A stretch of DNA of 64,000 nucleotides from SXVE01 sp036388895 (GCA_036388895.1 DASVQY010000005.1:1-64000), one strand, 5' to 3'; shown: positions 17,597 to 27,480, counted from the first letter of the stretch. A program made the numbers and translations. Notes: generated by a model from the letters alone, not told the origin.

Positions 17597-18133
17597 ATGA
17601 GTGAAATCGAAACGGCGAAATCGGAAAAAATTACGCGAAAAGCAAAAAGAACGCAAAAAAGCGAGTTGAAAAGCAGAATGAAAGGCTTTCTGATGTTTCT
17701 GCCGAATATGCTTAAACTGCTCGGCAATCTTTTGAGCGACAAGCGCGTGCCGGTAGCCGAAAAAGCGCTTTTTGCGGCGGCGATTGTTTACGCCATTGTG
17801 CCGATGGATTTTATTCCCGACGTTTTTCCGTTTATCGGTCAGGTTGACGACGTTTATTTGATCGCGCTCACGCTTCTGCGGCTTATCAATCGCACGGACG
17901 AACAGGTTGTGCGCGAAAATTGGTCGGGCGGCGGCGATATTATCGGCTTGGCGAATTCAATCGCGAGCATCGCGCCGATGCTTTTGCCGAAAAGAGTTTC
18001 GCGCGTTCTTTCGACCGAAGTCAAACTTTCGCCGAAAGCGAACGAATTGCGAGATTTGACGAAAAGCGGCGAAGGTTTGATCGTCGAAGTTCCGGTCGCG
18101 GAAGGGAATACGAAAATTAACGCGAAATCTTAA
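17597..18133 (+). CDS. DUF1232 (YkvA-like) membrane-associated protein
   Basis: 178 residues; AAGGAA precedes the ATG. The DUF1232 core is clear at about residues 55-100: VPVAEKALFAAAIVYAIVPMDFIPD followed by FIGQVDDVYLIALTLLRL. This is a short hydrophobic helical hairpin with the conserved PxDxIPD and G.vDD motifs. The N-terminus is strongly basic, and the C-terminal 70 residues are hydrophilic and unfamiliar. Members occur across bacteria, but their biochemical role is not known. A good terminator follows, so it is a single-gene unit. Confidence 0.85.
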   Translation: MSEIETAKSEKITRKAKRTQKSELKSRMKGFLMFLPNMLKLLGNLLSDKRVPVAEKALFAAAIVYAIVPMDFIPDVFPFIGQVDDVYLIALTLLRLINRTDEQVVRENWSGGGDIIGLANSIASIAPMLLPKRVSRVLSTEVKLSPKANELRDLTKSGEGLIVEVPVAEGNTKINAKS

Positions 18134-18202
18134 CTTTATATTTATTTTTGAAATCGGCTGATGATTTTCAGCGAAAGTTTGAAAAAAATATTTTAGCAGC
18201 AT

Positions 18203-18238
18203 AAGCCGGACGTTGAATTTAGTTTTCACGTCCGGCTT
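18203..18238 (+). terminator. Terminator after the DUF1232 gene
   Basis: AAGCCGGACGT (18203-18213) pairs perfectly with ACGTCCGGCTT (18228-18238), with a 14-base loop and a TTTT end. Confidence 0.8.
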
Positions 18239-18437
18239 TTGGCGTTGATTTTTTGCGGACAAAGCGGGAAAAGAAAAAAACTTCTAACAGCTTGGATAGA
18301 CAAATTTCTTTTGGAGTTTTGCCGTCTTTGCGACTATATTTAAGTGGATTCGTAAAATTTCATTCTTGATTAATCAGGCACATCGGTTCACACTGTCGTT
18401 ACAAAAGTTTTAAGCGCGGAGTCGAAACACTAATTAT

Positions 18438-20828
18438 ATGTTTGAACGCTACACGGAAAGAGCGCGACGGGTCATATTTTTTGCCCGCTATGAAGCGCTG
18501 CAATACGGTTCTCAGGTCATTTCTCCCGAACATATTCTGCTCGGTTTGATGCGCGAAGATAAAACCATCTCCGCGCGGTATTTTCCTTTTCGTCATTCGC
18601 TGACGGTTGACCGTCTGCGGCGCGACATCGAAGAGCAAATCGTCTGGCGCGAACGAATTCCGCAATCTGCCGAGCTGCATCTTTCGCCGGAAACGAAAAA
18701 GATTTTGTTTTTCGCGAACGAAGAAAGCAGAAATCTGAAAAGCCGGCACGTCGGACCGGAACATCTTCTGCTCGGAATCGTCCGCGAAGAACATTCGATT
18801 GCCGCTGAAATACTCGCCGGTTACGGTTTGCGCCTTCAGGGCGTGCGCGAAGAAGTCGCCCGGCAGAACGGCGTCACGAACTTTTTCGCGGTAACGAAAG
18901 AAAATACTAAAACTCCGCATTTGCAGGAATTCACGCGCGATTTGACGGCGGAAGCCGCGGACGGAAAACTCGATCCTTTGATCGGGCGTGAAATCGAAAT
19001 CGAAAGACTCATCGAAATTCTCTGCCGCCGGACGAAAAATAATCCGGTTTTAATCGGTGAAGCGGGCGTCGGCAAAACAGCGATAATAGAAGGCTTGGCG
19101 CAAAGAATCGTAGATAGAAACGTTCCTTCGTTTCTGGAAAATAAGCGCATTTTGTCGCTCGATTTGTCTTTGATCGTCGCCGGAACGAAATATCGCGGGC
19201 AATTTGAAGAACGACTCAAAAAGATTATGGGCGAGCTCAAGGAAAACAATGAGAATATTGTTTTTATTGACGAGCTTCACACATTGGTCGGCGCCGGATC
19301 GGCGGAAGGAACGCTCGACGCGGCAAATATTTTAAAACCCGCTCTTTCGCGCGGCGAAATCCAGTGCATCGGCGCGACGACGCCGAATGAGTTTCGCAAA
19401 TCAATCGAAAAAGACCGCGCTTTAGAACGCCGCTTTCAAGCCGTCAAAGTATTGCCGCCGAATGAAGAAAACGCTCTGAAAATAATCGAAGGCATCGCCG
19501 ACCGTTATGAAGCGTTTCACCAGATTCGCTATTCGAAAGACGCGCTCGAGACGGCAGTTTATCAAACAAATCGCTACATTCCCGACCGTTTTCTGCCCGA
19601 TAAAGCGATTGACGTTTTAGACGAAGCGGGCGCGCGGGCGAAACTGCGGTATCAGCAGGAAAATCCGTCCGATCTTTCGTGGAAAGAAGCGGTTGAAAAT
19701 TGGAAACGCGCGACGAATGAAGAACAATCAATTTCGTTCGAATTGGAAACGATGGCAGATTCTTTTTTCGCCGTCGAAGTTACCAAAGAAGACGTTGAAG
19801 AAGTAATCGCGCGTTGGACGGGCATTCCGGTGCAGTCAATCAAACAGGAAGAAGCGAAAAAACTTCTCGAAATCGAAAAGGAACTGCATCGCCGAATCGT
19901 TTCGCAGCGTCCGGCTATTTCAGCGCTTGCCCGAGCGATTCGCCGCGCGCGCGCGGGTCTGAAAAATCCGAACAAACCGGTCGGCTCATTTTTATTTCTG
20001 GGTCCGACCGGCGTCGGTAAAACCGAAGTCGCCCGTAGTCTTGCCGAATTGCTTTTCGGCTCGGAACGTTCGCTGGTTCGTTTCGATATGTCGGAATTTA
20101 TGGAAAAACACACGGTGGCGAAATTTATCGGCTCGCCTCCGGGATACGTCGGGCACGAAGAAGGCGGGCAATTAACCGAAAAACTGCGCCGCTCGCCGTA
20201 TTCGGTCGTTTTGTTCGATGAGGTCGAGAAAGCGCACCCGGATTTATTTAATATTTTATTGCAGGTTTTCGAAGACGGCGTTTTGACCGACGCGCAGGGA
20301 AATACGGTTGACTGTAAAAACGCGATTTTTATAATGACATCGAATATCGGCGCGAGATACATTCAAAAACGCGCCGCCGTCGGTTTTCAGGCGAGCGCGG
20401 ACGCTTCGCGCGAAAAAATGGAAGATCAGGTGATGAGCGAAGTAAAACGCACGTTCGCGCCCGAATTCATTAATCGTCTCGATGAAATTATCATTTTCGA
20501 CGAACTCTTTGACGAGGATTTACGCCAGATTGTTGATTTGCAAATTCGCAAATTAAATGAAATTCTCGAAAAACGAACTTTGCAGATTCGCTTAACCGAA
20601 GAAGCGCAAAACTGGCTGATCGAAAAAACGTGTCGCGACCGCAGTTACGGAGCGCGACCGCTGAAACGCGCGCTGCAAAAATACGTCGAAGACGAATTGT
20701 CCGAAGCGCTGATTCAAGGCGAGATTTCGGAAGAATCGGTCGTCGAGGTTTTTTGCGATAACGATAAATTGGCGTTTCGATCAATCGGTATTAATGAATT
20801 AGAGCGAGAATTTTTTGAAAGAGCGTAA
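18438..20828 (+). CDS. clpC: ClpC/ClpA-type AAA+ unfoldase of the Clp protease
   Basis: 796 residues. The N-domain carries two Clp repeats (RARRVIFFARYEALQYGSQVISPEHILLGL and KKILFFANEE..LKSRHVGPEHLLLGIVRE). AAA1 has Walker A GEAGVGKT near residue 207, Walker B IVFIDELHTLVGAG. AAA2 has Walker A GPTGVGKT near 522, and YSVVLFDEVEKAHPD as Walker B. The middle segment is short, so it is not ClpB. Compared with Bacillus ClpC, the UVR-type linker (about 440-480) is reduced. It should unfold substrates for ClpP, which is not in the window. No strong ribosome site was found. Gene symbol is by family; a ClpA-like name is possible. Confidence 0.88.
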   Translation: MFERYTERARRVIFFARYEALQYGSQVISPEHILLGLMREDKTISARYFPFRHSLTVDRLRRDIEEQIVWRERIPQSAELHLSPETKKILFFANEESRNLKSRHVGPEHLLLGIVREEHSIAAEILAGYGLRLQGVREEVARQNGVTNFFAVTKENTKTPHLQEFTRDLTAEAADGKLDPLIGREIEIERLIEILCRRTKNNPVLIGEAGVGKTAIIEGLAQRIVDRNVPSFLENKRILSLDLSLIVAGTKYRGQFEERLKKIMGELKENNENIVFIDELHTLVGAGSAEGTLDAANILKPALSRGEIQCIGATTPNEFRKSIEKDRALERRFQAVKVLPPNEENALKIIEGIADRYEAFHQIRYSKDALETAVYQTNRYIPDRFLPDKAIDVLDEAGARAKLRYQQENPSDLSWKEAVENWKRATNEEQSISFELETMADSFFAVEVTKEDVEEVIARWTGIPVQSIKQEEAKKLLEIEKELHRRIVSQRPAISALARAIRRARAGLKNPNKPVGSFLFLGPTGVGKTEVARSLAELLFGSERSLVRFDMSEFMEKHTVAKFIGSPPGYVGHEEGGQLTEKLRRSPYSVVLFDEVEKAHPDLFNILLQVFEDGVLTDAQGNTVDCKNAIFIMTSNIGARYIQKRAAVGFQASADASREKMEDQVMSEVKRTFAPEFINRLDEIIIFDELFDEDLRQIVDLQIRKLNEILEKRTLQIRLTEEAQNWLIEKTCRDRSYGARPLKRALQKYVEDELSEALIQGEISEESVVEVFCDNDKLAFRSIGINELEREFFERA

Positions 20829-20831
20829 AGA

Positions 20832-20987
20832 ATTGTTTTGGTCCTTTGGTTTTTAGTTTTGGGGCTTCGGCTCTTAGCTTTCGGTCTTCGGCTTTCGCGT
20901 TTCAAAATTTAATCAGCTTCAAGAACCAAAACTTAAGACCAAAGACCAAAAACCAAAAACCAAATCCCAAAGACCAACCTTTAAAAT
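20832..20987. repeat. CCAAAGA / TCTTTGG word-type quasi-palindrome
   Basis: Directly after clpC, GGTCCTTTGG-TTTTTAGTTTTGG and TTCGGTCTTCGG words (20839-20895) face a row of CCAAAGACCAAAAACCAAA words (20936-20987) in inverted order. It has no coding potential and looks like an expanded low-complexity inverted repeat. Confidence 0.65.
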
Positions 20988-20994
20988 AAAAACG

Positions 20995-21029
20995 AGCGCA
21001 AAAGTTCTGTTAAGGCTTTTGCGCTTTTT
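20995..21029 (+). terminator. Terminator downstream of clpC
   Basis: AGCGCAAAAG (20995-21004) pairs with CTTTTGCGCT (21016-21025) around an 11-base loop, followed by TTTT. It lies 167 bases past the clpC stop, after the word-type repeat. Confidence 0.8.
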
Positions 21030-21248
21030 CTTTTTTCCTCTTTTATCTGTATAATTCGTGAGTTTGTAGAATAGGTGCAAAAGGCAACCTGACTTTGTTT
21101 CAGGGAATCAAACTCGGCGTATTATTTCCAACTTACAGAAGTTCCGCTTTTGTTTGAATAAAATTTAAAAGTTTTTTATTTCAATTTTGAATTAGAAAAG
21201 GTCGGTGAACGGTCCGATCAGGCTTTTTTAAGCCGCAACGCAATTATA

Positions 21249-24200
21249 ATGAAAATGGGTTTTATGCGAAATCTTCGCGCATTCGGGTTTGTTTTATTAA
21301 GTCTGGGAAACTTGCTGGTTTTTCCGGTACCGGCTAAAACAAACGGCAATGCGAACAACACTAATCCGGCTGCCGCCACTCACAAACAGCAGCAACTCGT
21401 TGAAACAGTTGACATTCAAGGCAATCGTCGTCTTCGCGACGAAGATTTGCTTTACTACATCAAGACACGCCCGGGCGACACTTACAATCCTGAACAAATC
21501 GAGCGCGATTTAAGAGAGTTATTATCACTGCCGTTTTTCGATAAAACCGCGACCCGCGTTTTCACCGAAGAAGGCGCGCGCGGCGGCGTAAACGTTATTT
21601 TTGAAGTCAGAGAATTGCCGATTATCCGTGATTTGACGTTTGAAGGATTGAAAGCCGTGCCCGAATCCGACGTTTTGAAAGCGTTCCGCGAGCAGCGCGT
21701 CGGCATTTCCAAAGAAACTGTTTACGATCCGGTAAAAGCCCGAAATGCGACCCGCGTTTTGCGCGAATTGCTCGCGTCGAAAGGCTTTCCGAACGCTAAA
21801 ATTGACATAAAAGAAGAAGAAGTTTCGGCAACTTCGATTGCTTTAACTTTCGATATTGATCAGGGAAATCGCTCACGAATCGTTGATATTGATTTTGAAG
21901 GAAATCAAGTCTTTAAGGACAGCGAGTTGGTCGGAGCATTGCAGCTTGTTAAAGAAACCGGTTTGATTTCTCGTTTTCAGGGGCAGGACATTCTCGATCT
22001 GCGCAAATTGCAGTACGACCTGCAAAAAAATGTTCGGTCGTATATTTTCTCGAAAGGCTACTTTCAAGCGCGCATCGGAGAGCCTGAAGTTGTCGGACTC
22101 GGTTACAAACGCACGGGAATTCCTATTTTGGGCGCGCTTCCGCTTCCGCTCATTTCCTCAAAAGACGATACGCTGAAAATCATTGTTCCCGTGACGGAAG
22201 GCAAAGTTTTTCGCGTCGGCGACTTGAAAGTCGAAGGCAATTCGATATTTTCCGAACAGCAGATTTTAAATTACGTCGGGCTGCGAAAAGGCGAAATAGC
22301 CAACGGTAAACGGTTGCAGGACGCGGTTTACGAAGATTTGAAAAAAGTTTACGGCTCGCAGGGATTTGTGCTTTACAACGCCGAATTCGAGCCGGAATTC
22401 AAAGATAATCCGGCGAATCCGAACGAAGGCGTTGTTGATATTAAAATCACGATTGAAGAAGGCAAACAATTTCGTCTGCGCCGCCTTGAATTTACCGGCA
22501 ACACATTTACGCGCGACCGCGTTCTGCGCCGCGAGTTTCTGATCAACGAAGGCGATATTTACAATCAGATCGGACTCGAAAGTTCGGTTATACGCCTAAA
22601 TCAAACGCAGTATTTCGACCCGATTGACAAAGATCAGGACGTGGAAATTCGCACCGACGAAGAACAGGGCGACGTTGATTTAGTCGTTAAGGTAAAGGAA
22701 AAAGGCAGGCAGCAAATTTCCTTTAACGGTGGTATTTCCGGCATCGGCGGTTCGTTTTTCGGTCTGGAGTATTCGACTAATAACCTTTTAGGACGCGGCG
22801 AGGTACTTTCGCTTCAATTCGGTGCGGGAAATCGTCAGCGAAGTTTTCAATTTACGTTTCAAGAGCCGTATTTCCGCGACCGCCCGATTAACGTCGGTTT
22901 TTCATTGTTCGCTTCGAGTTATAAGTTTCTCGGTCAGGGGACAGGTTTTTCGCAGAATCCCGATGTTATAAATGATATATTTAATCAGTATGCAGGCGTT
23001 GAAATAGATGAAAGAAATCTTTTTACGCAAAACACGTACGGCGCAACTGTTTTTGCTACGGCGCCTTTATCGGAACTTTTCTTTAAAAAACGCCGCTTTA
23101 CGCAGTTTTCGCGTCTCGGTTTAACTTATCAATTTTCTGCGACAAGTCTTACCGATCCGCCAATTAATGAAACAGCCACAAATCCGGCAGATAGAATTCC
23201 GAATATATACGGCTCGCCGAATATTATTACAAGCCGTATTACCGGAACTTTCGCGTATGATACACGGCAACCCTCGGCAAATGGAATTGATACTTTGCGA
23301 GGACGGCAACTTGCAGTTTCGCTTGCTTTTGCGGGTTTAGGCGGCGATGTCAGAACTTATCAGCCGAATATTACTTATTCAGAGTTCATTCCGGTAAGAA
23401 ATCGCCGTTCGCCGAATGCGCACGTTTTCGCTTATAGATTGCAGGCGGGAACAATCGGGAGCTTTGCAACTACCGATAAAATCAGAAACGCCAACTCGCT
23501 TTCATTCGTTGGCGGCGTCCCGATTTATGAACGATATTTTTTAGGAAGCGAATATGACATTCGCGGCTACACTTCGCGTTCTATCGGACCGATTGCGCCG
23601 CTCGATACTTATGTCACAACGCGCAACATCACAGTTGCAACTAATGCTGCCGGAACTCCGGTTCTCGCGACCGGAGCGCAAGATTTATCCTCTATCGGAC
23701 TTTTAACCGGCGCGGATGGGGCGAATCCGGCATTTTTCGGCAGAAGACCCAATTTTATCGGCGGCGATACCCAGTTGCTGGGTAATTTTGAATATCGCAT
23801 TCCGGTTTTCGGACCGGTAACATTGGCTGCGTTTGCTGATGTCGGAACAGTTTTCAATTTGCGGAAAACCGGAACGCAATCCATCAGCAGCGGCGACTTT
23901 TTAGATGATGCCCAATTTTTAGGAGCGGGAAGTCTGACGGCTCTTGCCCTGCGAAACGCTCCGAATTTAGAAGGCAGTTTCGGTAGTCTTTTGTATTTCA
24001 ACAATCGCGTTTTGACGAGAACCGATTTTGTTCGGGAATTTTGCAGCGGCAATCGTTTCGGATGCCCGACCAGCCTTTCGCCTGAAGTTCAACAATTGTT
24101 TCTGCGCGGCGAGGCTCAGCAAAATTCTATATTAAGGGTGAACGAAAGCGCTTTTGATAAGTTTGGTGATTTCCGTTCAAGCGTCGGTTTGGAATTGCGT

Positions 24201-24347
24201 GTCCAGGTTCCGATTGTCAATGTACCGTTTAGGTTAATTTATTATTACAATCCGAACGCTAAATTCGGAGTTACACAGGAAGTGCCCGGAATATTTCTGC
24301 CCGGAAAGAGAAACGGCTTTCGCTTTACAGTCGGAAGAACTTTCTAA
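21249..24347 (+). CDS. bamA: Outer-membrane protein assembly factor BamA
   Basis: Central outer-membrane insertase. 1032 residues, longer than the E. coli protein of about 810. An N-terminal hydrophobic segment is followed by five POTRA-like units (VETVDIQGNRRLRDEDLLYYIKTRPG; IRDLTFEGLKAVPESDV; IVDIDFEGNQVFKDSEL; VGDLKVEGNSIFSEQQI; LRRLEFTGNTFTRDRVLRREF). A 16-strand-type barrel ends GFRFTVGRTF with terminal Phe. VGGVPIYERYFLGSEYDIRGY is the conserved loop-6 VRGF/Y-type region. The extra length lies in barrel loops. It is upstream of the skp-like gene, as in many Gram-negatives. Confidence 0.93.
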   Translation: MKMGFMRNLRAFGFVLLSLGNLLVFPVPAKTNGNANNTNPAAATHKQQQLVETVDIQGNRRLRDEDLLYYIKTRPGDTYNPEQIERDLRELLSLPFFDKTATRVFTEEGARGGVNVIFEVRELPIIRDLTFEGLKAVPESDVLKAFREQRVGISKETVYDPVKARNATRVLRELLASKGFPNAKIDIKEEEVSATSIALTFDIDQGNRSRIVDIDFEGNQVFKDSELVGALQLVKETGLISRFQGQDILDLRKLQYDLQKNVRSYIFSKGYFQARIGEPEVVGLGYKRTGIPILGALPLPLISSKDDTLKIIVPVTEGKVFRVGDLKVEGNSIFSEQQILNYVGLRKGEIANGKRLQDAVYEDLKKVYGSQGFVLYNAEFEPEFKDNPANPNEGVVDIKITIEEGKQFRLRRLEFTGNTFTRDRVLRREFLINEGDIYNQIGLESSVIRLNQTQYFDPIDKDQDVEIRTDEEQGDVDLVVKVKEKGRQQISFNGGISGIGGSFFGLEYSTNNLLGRGEVLSLQFGAGNRQRSFQFTFQEPYFRDRPINVGFSLFASSYKFLGQGTGFSQNPDVINDIFNQYAGVEIDERNLFTQNTYGATVFATAPLSELFFKKRRFTQFSRLGLTYQFSATSLTDPPINETATNPADRIPNIYGSPNIITSRITGTFAYDTRQPSANGIDTLRGRQLAVSLAFAGLGGDVRTYQPNITYSEFIPVRNRRSPNAHVFAYRLQAGTIGSFATTDKIRNANSLSFVGGVPIYERYFLGSEYDIRGYTSRSIGPIAPLDTYVTTRNITVATNAAGTPVLATGAQDLSSIGLLTGADGANPAFFGRRPNFIGGDTQLLGNFEYRIPVFGPVTLAAFADVGTVFNLRKTGTQSISSGDFLDDAQFLGAGSLTALALRNAPNLEGSFGSLLYFNNRVLTRTDFVREFCSGNRFGCPTSLSPEVQQLFLRGEAQQNSILRVNESAFDKFGDFRSSVGLELRVQVPIVNVPFRLIYYYNPNAKFGVTQEVPGIFLPGKRNGFRFTVGRTF

Positions 24348-24362
24348 AATGATATAAGATTC

Positions 24363-24448
24363 ATAAAAGAAAAGCGGTGTAATGTTATTGCAGCTTTATG
24401 CAAAATTGACAATACGGTTTTGATAACATAACATTGCTTTTCTTTTAT
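24363..24448. terminator. Long interrupted hairpin after bamA
   Basis: ATAAAAGAAAAGC (24363-24375) pairs with GCTTTTCTTTTAT (24436-24448), and inside it AATGTTAT (24381-24388) pairs with ATAACATT (24428-24435). It is AT-rich, 16 bases after the bamA stop. It could end the bamA transcript or process a bamA-skp message. Confidence 0.5.
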
Positions 24449-24559
24449 CACCGCAGAATTTACAAGCAACAATTTTTAGTTGAAAAGATTCAAATAAGAA
24501 TACAAGTCAAAAATCAAGGTTGACCCAAGCTTTTCTAGTTTAAGGAGTATTACAAAAAA

Positions 24560-25165
24560 ATGAAAACATTTCGTTTAGTTGCCGCCACTTTTGTATTCGC
24601 GGCTTTGTTCGCCGTCTCGGCTTTTGCCCAAGCCGCCGCGCCGACAGGTAAAGTCGGTTTAATCAATACCTTCGCTTTTGAAGATGAAAAAGCCGGTATT
24701 ACAAAATATCGCAATGCCATCGGCACTGTAGACACCGAGTTCAAACCCGACAACGACAAATTGCGTGCGTCAGCGCAGAGATACGAAACTTTGCGAAAAG
24801 AACTTGAGGGTATTCAGGAACAAATTAAAAAAGGCACGAAAGTACCATTTTCTGACGCCGCACTGCAAACCAAAGTTGATGATTTGGGCAAACTCGAACG
24901 CGACATTAAATTCCAGCAGGAAGATGCTAAAGCTCGTTTCGAGCGTCGATACCAAGCAGTTGTCGGACCCATTTTGAACGACATTATGAAAGCGATGCAG
25001 GATTTTGCCAAACAAAAAGGCTACGCCGTAATTTTGGACGGTGCGAAACTGCAGGAATCGGGAATTCTGATGGCGTTTGACGAGAAATACAACGTTACTA
25101 CCGAGTTTATCACGTTTTATAACGCTCGTCCGGCGGGAACCGCAACGACCGCGACGCCTAAATAG
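24560..25165 (+). CDS. OmpH/Skp-family periplasmic chaperone
   Basis: 201 residues with AAGGAG 13 bases before the ATG and a signal peptide ending SAFAQA. The Skp/OmpH pattern is clear: GKVGLINTFAFEDEKAGI at the mature N-terminus, a long charged coiled-coil centre rich in Lys, Glu and Gln (about 60-130), and the closing KGYAVILDGAKL.E.GILMAFDEKYNVTTEFI, the family's conserved C-terminal strand. It carries unfolded outer-membrane proteins to BamA, whose gene is next door. Confidence 0.87.
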   Translation: MKTFRLVAATFVFAALFAVSAFAQAAAPTGKVGLINTFAFEDEKAGITKYRNAIGTVDTEFKPDNDKLRASAQRYETLRKELEGIQEQIKKGTKVPFSDAALQTKVDDLGKLERDIKFQQEDAKARFERRYQAVVGPILNDIMKAMQDFAKQKGYAVILDGAKLQESGILMAFDEKYNVTTEFITFYNARPAGTATTATPK

Positions 25166-25272
25166 TTTTATTTATCCCAAGAACTTTCGGAATAAAACAG
25201 CCATTCAGCCAGCGAAAATAATTTCGGCTGGCTTTTGGCTTTTCTGTTCCGAATTCCTTTTTTCGCCGCACT

Positions 25273-25722
25273 ATGAGCATTCTTGATTCACGCGCCATTC
25301 AAAAAATTCTTCCGCATCGCTATCCGTTTTTGCTGGTTGATAAAATCATCGAAATCGTGCCGCGCGAGCGCATCGTCGGAATCAAACAAGTAACCGCGAA
25401 CGAGCATTTTTTTCAAGGGCATTTTCCCGGCGCGCCGGTAATGCCGGGCGTCCTGCAAATCGAGGCGCTGGCACAGGTCGGCGCTATTTTAGCTTTAAGA
25501 GAATTTGAAGATCGGAGCAGCAAAATTCCATTTTTCAGCGGAATCGAAAAAGCGCGTTTTCGCCGAATGGTCGTCCCCGGCGACACTTTAACTCTCGAAG
25601 TCGAAGCGATTCGCATCGGCAGCAAAGTTTTGAAAATGCGCGGAGAAGCGAAAGTTGACGGACAAACGTCGGCGGAAGCCGAAATTATGTGTATTTTAGG
25701 TGACCGCGAACGCGAGGAGTAA
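25273..25722 (+). CDS. fabZ: 3-hydroxyacyl-ACP dehydratase FabZ
   Basis: Dehydrates 3-hydroxyacyl-ACP in fatty acid elongation. 149 residues, normal length. It has ILPHRYPFLLVDKI at the N-terminus and the catalytic helix FFQGHFPGAPVMPGVLQIEALAQVGA with the active His and Glu. The gene is followed by a small membrane protein (gap 3 bp) and lpxA, the usual link between fatty acid and lipid A synthesis. In many genomes lpxD lies between skp and fabZ; it is absent here. Confidence 0.95.
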   Translation: MSILDSRAIQKILPHRYPFLLVDKIIEIVPRERIVGIKQVTANEHFFQGHFPGAPVMPGVLQIEALAQVGAILALREFEDRSSKIPFFSGIEKARFRRMVVPGDTLTLEVEAIRIGSKVLKMRGEAKVDGQTSAEAEIMCILGDREREE

Positions 25723-25725
25723 TGT

Positions 25726-26037
25726 ATGGAACCAATCAGAGTAACCTATAACGAATTAATATATTATTTACTTATAGCCGGCGTGCTCATAGGCATTGTG
25801 CTTGGACTGATTCCTTTGATTTTCGGAATCAAAAAACACAACAGAAAATATGGAATGTACGGTTTTCTCGGTTCGGTGATCGGCGGTGCGATTACGCCGA
25901 TTATATCAATTATAGTCGTTTCGATTTTCACCTGGCTGATTTTAAGAAAACCGAAAGCCGATGTTTCGCCGACCGCCACTGAAACAAATACTGTCGAAAC
26001 AGATTCAGCGAATTCTACAAAGCCTGAAATATCTTAA
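25726..26037 (+). CDS. Small two-helix membrane protein between fabZ and lpxA
   Basis: 103 residues. Two hydrophobic segments (about 12-34 and 46-74) flank a basic turn (GIKKHNRKYGMYG), as in DUF4190-like proteins. The last 30 residues are hydrophilic and rich in Thr, Glu and Ser. The ribosome site GAGGAG overlaps the fabZ stop codon, so it is translated with fabZ. Function unknown. Its place between fabZ and lpxA suggests envelope work but does not prove it. Confidence 0.7.
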   Translation: MEPIRVTYNELIYYLLIAGVLIGIVLGLIPLIFGIKKHNRKYGMYGFLGSVIGGAITPIISIIVVSIFTWLILRKPKADVSPTATETNTVETDSANSTKPEIS

Positions 26038-26051
26038 AAAATCGCCTTTTT

Positions 26052-26831
26052 ATGCCCGTTTTTATACACGAAAGCGCGATTGTTAATCCGAAAGCGAAAA
26101 TCGGCGCGGATTGCTATATCGGCGCGTATTGCACAGTCGGTGAATCGGTTGTTTTGGGCGACGACGTAAGGCTCGAATCGCACGTTGTCGTCGAAGGCAA
26201 AACGACGATTGGCGACGAAACGCAAATTTTTCCGTTCGTTTCAATCGGTTACGCGCCGCAGGATTTGAAATACAACGGCGAGGAAACGGCGACGGAAATC
26301 GGTAAGCGCAATCACATCAGGGAATTTGTCACCGTTCATCGCGGAACGGCGGGCGGCGGCGGTTTAACGAAAATAGGTGATGACAATTTGCTGATGGCGC
26401 AGGCACACGTCGCGCACGATTGCCGTCTCGGAAATGAAATCATAATGGCGAACGCCGCAACGCTCGCCGGACACGTCGAGATTGCCGACCGCGCCAACAT
26501 CGGCGCTTATTCGGGCGTGCACCAATTTTGCCGCATCGGTTACGAAGCGTTCGTCGGCGGCTATTCGGTAGTCGTCAAAGACGCGATGCCTTTTGCGGTA
26601 ATTCAGGGAAACCACGCGAAATGCTACGGTTTAAACCGCGTCGGAATGAAGCGGCGCGGTTATCCGAAAGAAACCATCGAAAAACTTCATCACGCTTTTC
26701 ACCTTTTGCTTTCCGCTAAATTAAACACGACGCAAGCGGTAGAAAAAATCAAAGAAGAAGTAAGCGATTGCCCGGAAGTTGATTTGTTAATTGATTTTAT
26801 CGAAAGCTCGAAACGCGGCGTTGTCAAGTAA
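26052..26831 (+). CDS. lpxA: UDP-N-acetylglucosamine acyltransferase LpxA
   Basis: First enzyme of lipid A synthesis; it transfers a 3-hydroxyacyl chain from ACP to UDP-GlcNAc. 259 residues. The left-handed beta-helix hexapeptide repeats run from about 3 to 190 (IHESAIVNPKAKIGADCYIGAYCTVG...). The catalytic His lies in QAHVAHDCRLGN, and HQFCRIGYEAFVGG and NHAKCYGLNRVGMKRRGYP follow. The helical C-terminus is complete. Last gene of the fabZ row, facing the his operon end. Confidence 0.95.
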   Translation: MPVFIHESAIVNPKAKIGADCYIGAYCTVGESVVLGDDVRLESHVVVEGKTTIGDETQIFPFVSIGYAPQDLKYNGEETATEIGKRNHIREFVTVHRGTAGGGGLTKIGDDNLLMAQAHVAHDCRLGNEIIMANAATLAGHVEIADRANIGAYSGVHQFCRIGYEAFVGGYSVVVKDAMPFAVIQGNHAKCYGLNRVGMKRRGYPKETIEKLHHAFHLLLSAKLNTTQAVEKIKEEVSDCPEVDLLIDFIESSKRGVVK

Positions 26832-26852
26832 TTATTTCTAGAACTGTTTTTA

Positions 26853-27470
26853 TTATCGTTTTCTTTGTTTGAGAGTTTCTGTAACTTCTGTAAGCGAAAT
26901 ATTTTTTTCAGCGAGCAAAACGAGAAAATGATAAAGCAAATCGGCGGCTTCCGCCTTGAATAATTCGGCGTTGTCATCTTTTGCTTCAATTACTAATTCG
27001 ACCGCTTCTTCGCCGACTTTTTGCGCGATTTTATTAATGCCTTTTGCGAAAAGCTTCGAAGTGTAAGAATTTTCCGACGGATTTTTCTTTCGATTTTGTA
27101 TTATTTTTTCCAGTTCAAATAAAAAGTTTTCTTTGTTGTTAATCCGGTTTTGTTTATTGGAATTCACTTCACCGAAACAAGTATCTGCGCCCGTATGACA
27201 AACCGCGCCTGCCGGATTCGCTTTGATTAAAATCGTATCGTTATCGCAATCCAATAAAATCTCTGTGACAAACAAAAAATTTCCGCTCGTTTCGCCTTTC
27301 GTCCATAATTTCTGCTGCGAGCGCGAAAAGAACGTAACTTTTCCGGTTTGTTCGGTCATTTCAAATGACTCGCGGTTCATAAATCCGAGCATCAGAACCT
27401 TATTAGTTTCGCTGTCTTGAACAATCGCGGGAACAAGACCGTCGGCGTATTTTTCGTAATCAATTTTCAT
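26853..27470 (-). CDS. hisIE: Bifunctional phosphoribosyl-AMP cyclohydrolase / phosphoribosyl-ATP pyrophosphatase
   Basis: Histidine steps 2 and 3 in one protein. 205 residues from the ATG at 27470; the frame extends eight codons upstream without need. The HisI half (about 1-110) has MLGFMNRESFE, TKGETSGN and the metal-binding LLDCDNDTILI...AVCHTGADTCF cysteines. The HisE half (about 118-205) has SYTSKLF..G..KIAQKVGEEAVELVIEA and the closing DLLYHFLVLL. Last gene of the his operon, after a 123-bp gap that holds a quasi-palindrome. Confidence 0.95.
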   Translation of the reverse strand: MKIDYEKYADGLVPAIVQDSETNKVLMLGFMNRESFEMTEQTGKVTFFSRSQQKLWTKGETSGNFLFVTEILLDCDNDTILIKANPAGAVCHTGADTCFGEVNSNKQNRINNKENFLFELEKIIQNRKKNPSENSYTSKLFAKGINKIAQKVGEEAVELVIEAKDDNAELFKAEAADLLYHFLVLLAEKNISLTEVTETLKQRKR

Positions 27471-27480
27471 AAAGATATTT